Shown: positions 61,833 through 64,000 of the stretch, in pieces
How positions within the stretch are numbered: position 1 is the first letter of the stretch
Layout of the letters: the number at the start of each line of letters is the position of its first letter
The notes under the pieces: generated by a model
Database searches by the model: none
The model's input: the letters and a program-made list of their open reading frames with translations, nothing else
What the model was told of the DNA's origin: nothing
Program-made: the position numbers and the translations under genes
Source of the DNA: JAHBNG01 sp039028975
GTDB lineage: Bacteria > Chloroflexota > Anaerolineae > Caldilineales > Caldilineaceae
Length of the DNA: 64,000 nt
NCBI GenBank assembly: GCA_039028975.1
Contig: JBCCHB010000005.1
Coordinates: 62,001-126,000 of the forward strand
Direction of reading: 5' to 3'

Positions 61833-62801
61833 TTAGATAGCCACCGCATTGACGCCTGGCTTATCCGTCCAGACAGTGCGCCATTTATGTTCGTATAGAT
61901 GAGTCACAATCAATTGGCCATTTGAAAGCACACCAAAGAGGTTTTTTCCGCTCTGCACAAAGCGTTCCACTAAGGCATCGGACCAGGGTGTTTCTAATCC
62001 ATCGGCGTTGGTATGCCAAACGCGGCCAGCGTTGCTGGTCTCCCAAATCTGTCCATTTCGGCCAGAGGGACCATCGGCCGAACCAAAAATAATGTGTCTG
62101 GCGTCCTCAGGATCCAACCATAGCGCGCGACAGTAGCACTCAAAGAGGCGCCTCCACTGTTTGCCCCCATCTTCAGAACGATACAAACCACCTGCAGTCG
62201 CGGCAAAGACCAGATCCGCAGAAGAGGGATGGACCTCCACGGAATGAACGTCAGGGTGGACAATGCCTGACTCAGGCTCTCTAAAGACAGGATGTCCTTC
62301 GCTCCCTTCTGCCAAGTCCCAGGTCGTACCACCATCATCAGAGCGGAGAGCGGCCCCTACTTCGACCGCGGCATAGGCCCGACTACCGGCAAAAGCAAAG
62401 CCACGCACACAGCCTGCTTCTGGTGAATAGGGCAGCCACCAACCAAATTCATCTCGCAGCGTTGCCACTTCACGCGCCTCTCGCCAGGTTGCACCATCAT
62501 CTGGCGAGGCAAAGAGAGCAGCCGGCTCTGTGCCAGCAAATTTTAGCTGAGCATTGTCAGGATGTGTGGCTAGCCAGCGCACATACGGTGTATTTAACCC
62601 ATTATTGGCTGGCTGCCAAGTATGGCCGCAGTCAAACGAGCGGTAAATACCGCGTTTGGTACCAGCGAGGATCGTCTCCTCACTGACGATGACGGAGGTG
62701 ACCAGCGTATCAGTCAGGGTTTGTCGCTTTACATCAAGCTGGCTATTCTGATATTGGCCGATCGTTAGCCCTTCATCGGTGGCAATATAGAGTGTTTGCA
62801 T
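61833..62801 (-). CDS. Asp-box (BNR/sialidase-like) beta-propeller protein
   Basis: 322 residues made of repeated beta blades with Asp-box turns: SFDCGHTW, SPDDGATW, SDDGGTTW and SEDGGKQW, plus GGLYRSEDGGKQWRRL and HPSSADLVFAATA. This is the fold of sialidases, sortilin-type and YCF48-type propellers. There is no signal peptide and no recognisable sialidase Arg triad, so a binding or assembly function is as likely as hydrolysis. It lies 28 nt after the aminotransferase gene and 111 nt before the enolase-superfamily gene. Confidence 0.82.
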   Translation of the reverse strand: MQTLYIATDEGLTIGQYQNSQLDVKRQTLTDTLVTSVIVSEETILAGTKRGIYRSFDCGHTWQPANNGLNTPYVRWLATHPDNAQLKFAGTEPAALFASPDDGATWREAREVATLRDEFGWWLPYSPEAGCVRGFAFAGSRAYAAVEVGAALRSDDGGTTWDLAEGSEGHPVFREPESGIVHPDVHSVEVHPSSADLVFAATAGGLYRSEDGGKQWRRLFECYCRALWLDPEDARHIIFGSADGPSGRNGQIWETSNAGRVWHTNADGLETPWSDALVERFVQSGKNLFGVLSNGQLIVTHLYEHKWRTVWTDKPGVNAVAI

Positions 62802-62829
62802 GGTGACTTTGGAATCCCTTGGGGTTGCC

Positions 62830-63987
62830 TTACGTTCTTTCTACAAGCTGCCGAACACCATCAAGCAGCCGTTCCAGATCATTCTCATTGTTAAAGACGT
62901 GGGTCGACACGCGGATCATGGCTGTATCCTTCTCCAGCGGTGAGACGATCACGCCAAGCGCTTGCAAATGGCCATGAATATCAAGCGAGCCATGGCCGGG
63001 TAGGCTGAAGGTGACAATGCCTGATGATTGCTCATAGGGCATAGGCGTCTCCAAAACCAGACCCGGAATCTCCAGCAGCGCAGCCTTCATGCGATCCGTA
63101 TAATCGGCAAGATAACGAAAGACGTTCTCCCAACCAATCTCTTCCCAAATGTCCAGCGCTTTGCCAAAGGCGATCTGATCAGCTAGGTTGCGGGTGCCAA
63201 ATTCAAAGCGCTTGGCCTCATCCAGCAATTCCATGCCACCGACGAGATCAAAATCTTTTTGGGAATGGGATCCGATCCAGGATGGCTTAAGCCACTCGAT
63301 TCGATCGGGTCGTACGTAAAAGCCGCCCGTTCCTTGGGGGGCCATGATGTACTTGTGGCCACTAAAGGCATAGAAGTCACAGTTCAGTTCCCGCACGTCT
63401 ACTGGTATCGCGCCAAAGGATTGGGCACCATCAAGCAGTACAGGAACATCGGTTTGGTGGGCTATCTCGATCATGCGGTGTACGGGCAAACGCTGCCCGA
63501 TGCGACGACAGACGTGGCTGATGGACGCGACCTGGGTACGCTCGTCAATTAGCTGCTCAAACTCATCCAGCATCTGCTCTTCATCATGCACGACCGAGAC
63601 AAATCGTAGCTCAACCCCGTAACGGGTGATAAAGTTATACCAGGGAATACGGTTGCCTGGATGTTCGTGATTGGTGAGGATGACATTATCGCCCGGCTGC
63701 CAGTCGATACCGTTGGCCACAATATTGATGCCGATCGTTGTGTTTTCGCCCAGCACAATTTCGTCAGCAGTGGCGTTGATGGCCTTGCCCACCTTACCAC
63801 GCGCCTCTTCAAAGAGATCCAGCACCTTACTATGAATGCCAGGCGCGGCCGGCCCCGCATTGTGGAAGCGCGTCCACTTGACCGCCTCGTCAATAATTGG
63901 ATCCATCTTGGGCGAAAAGCCGCTGGTCTGGAAGTAGGCATATTCCTGGGTGACAGGGGTTAATTCTCGTACATGGGATATGTTCAT
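62830..63987 (-). CDS. Class V aminotransferase (isopenicillin N epimerase-like), copy 2
   Basis: 385-residue PLP enzyme. Seen: EYAYFQTSGFSPKMDPIIDE, LGENTTIGINIVANGIDW, HEHPGNRIPWYNF, the PLP-contacting Asp in VLLDGAQSFGAIPVD, and Schiff-base Lys near residue 211 in FYAFSGHKYIMAPQGTGGFY, with FGTRNLADQIAFGKAL near the end. It shares the order of motifs with the protein at 38037-39233 but is not closely identical. ATG 63987 lies 14 nt from the window edge, so the ribosome-binding site and any upstream gene are out of view or partial. First gene seen of the three-gene set. Confidence 0.88.
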   Translation of the reverse strand: MNISHVRELTPVTQEYAYFQTSGFSPKMDPIIDEAVKWTRFHNAGPAAPGIHSKVLDLFEEARGKVGKAINATADEIVLGENTTIGINIVANGIDWQPGDNVILTNHEHPGNRIPWYNFITRYGVELRFVSVVHDEEQMLDEFEQLIDERTQVASISHVCRRIGQRLPVHRMIEIAHQTDVPVLLDGAQSFGAIPVDVRELNCDFYAFSGHKYIMAPQGTGGFYVRPDRIEWLKPSWIGSHSQKDFDLVGGMELLDEAKRFEFGTRNLADQIAFGKALDIWEEIGWENVFRYLADYTDRMKAALLEIPGLVLETPMPYEQSSGIVTFSLPGHGSLDIHGHLQALGVIVSPLEKDTAMIRVSTHVFNNENDLERLLDGVRQLVERT

Positions 63988-64000
63988 GGTTGGGACCGTT

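Overview
The window looks like a chromosomal segment of a Chloroflexota bacterium, probably of the Caldilineales/Anaerolineae type. Evidence: a BTAD/NB-ARC/WD40 giant protein, several phytanoyl-CoA dioxygenase (PhyH) genes, many peptide-type ABC transporters with lipoprotein receptors, a secreted lamin-tail protein ending in a YLPL-type tail, roughly balanced base composition, and intergenic DNA packed with small palindromic repeats. The assignment rests on gene content only. No rRNA, tRNA or CRISPR array was seen.

Layout. 1-3.2 kb: end of a polytopic membrane protein gene and metG. 3.8-10.2 kb: a small membrane protein, an ammonium channel (Amt1), a protein made of three tandem betaine-binding-type receptor domains, and a small membrane-anchored receptor-like protein; none has a transport permease beside it. 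11-18.6 kb: acyl-CoA dehydrogenase, a PhyH dioxygenase, leuS and a secreted lamin-tail protein. 19-31.1 kb: two peptide-type ABC transporter gene sets on the plus strand, separated by an IS607-type element whose recombinase is gutted but whose TnpB is intact; only the second set has ATPases. 31.7-41.5 kb (minus): a third receptor/permease set followed upstream by a catabolic cluster (TIM-barrel protein, PhyH, class V aminotransferase, SDR-like protein, DapA-family lyase). 41.9-47.5 kb: a UPF0175-like regulator divergent from a 1493-residue BTAD-STAND-WD40 protein, then a small membrane protein. 47.5-50.8 kb: a PhyH-HEAT fusion, a PhyH remnant and a GH127-like enzyme. 50.9-59.6 kb: the most unusual locus. 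60.6-64 kb: enolase-superfamily enzyme, Asp-box propeller and a second class V aminotransferase.

The 50.9-59.6 kb locus reads, in transcription order, Amt2, a TIR-like protein whose start codon overlaps the amt2 stop, a protein with an N-terminal effector-associated domain (EAD1-like), a membrane receptor with two fused periplasmic-binding folds, and a paralogous receptor carrying an EAD1-like domain on its cytoplasmic side. EAD1 domains are known as homotypic adaptors in bacterial conflict and death systems. I infer a signalling or immunity system coupled to extracellular solute sensing and ammonium. The Amt1 locus, with its permease-less receptor proteins, looks like a simpler counterpart.

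Intergenic DNA carries at least three families of short elements with terminal inverted repeats (called A, B and C here), including one B copy nested inside an A copy, and inverted repeats at all three receptor-to-permease junctions of the ABC transporter operons.
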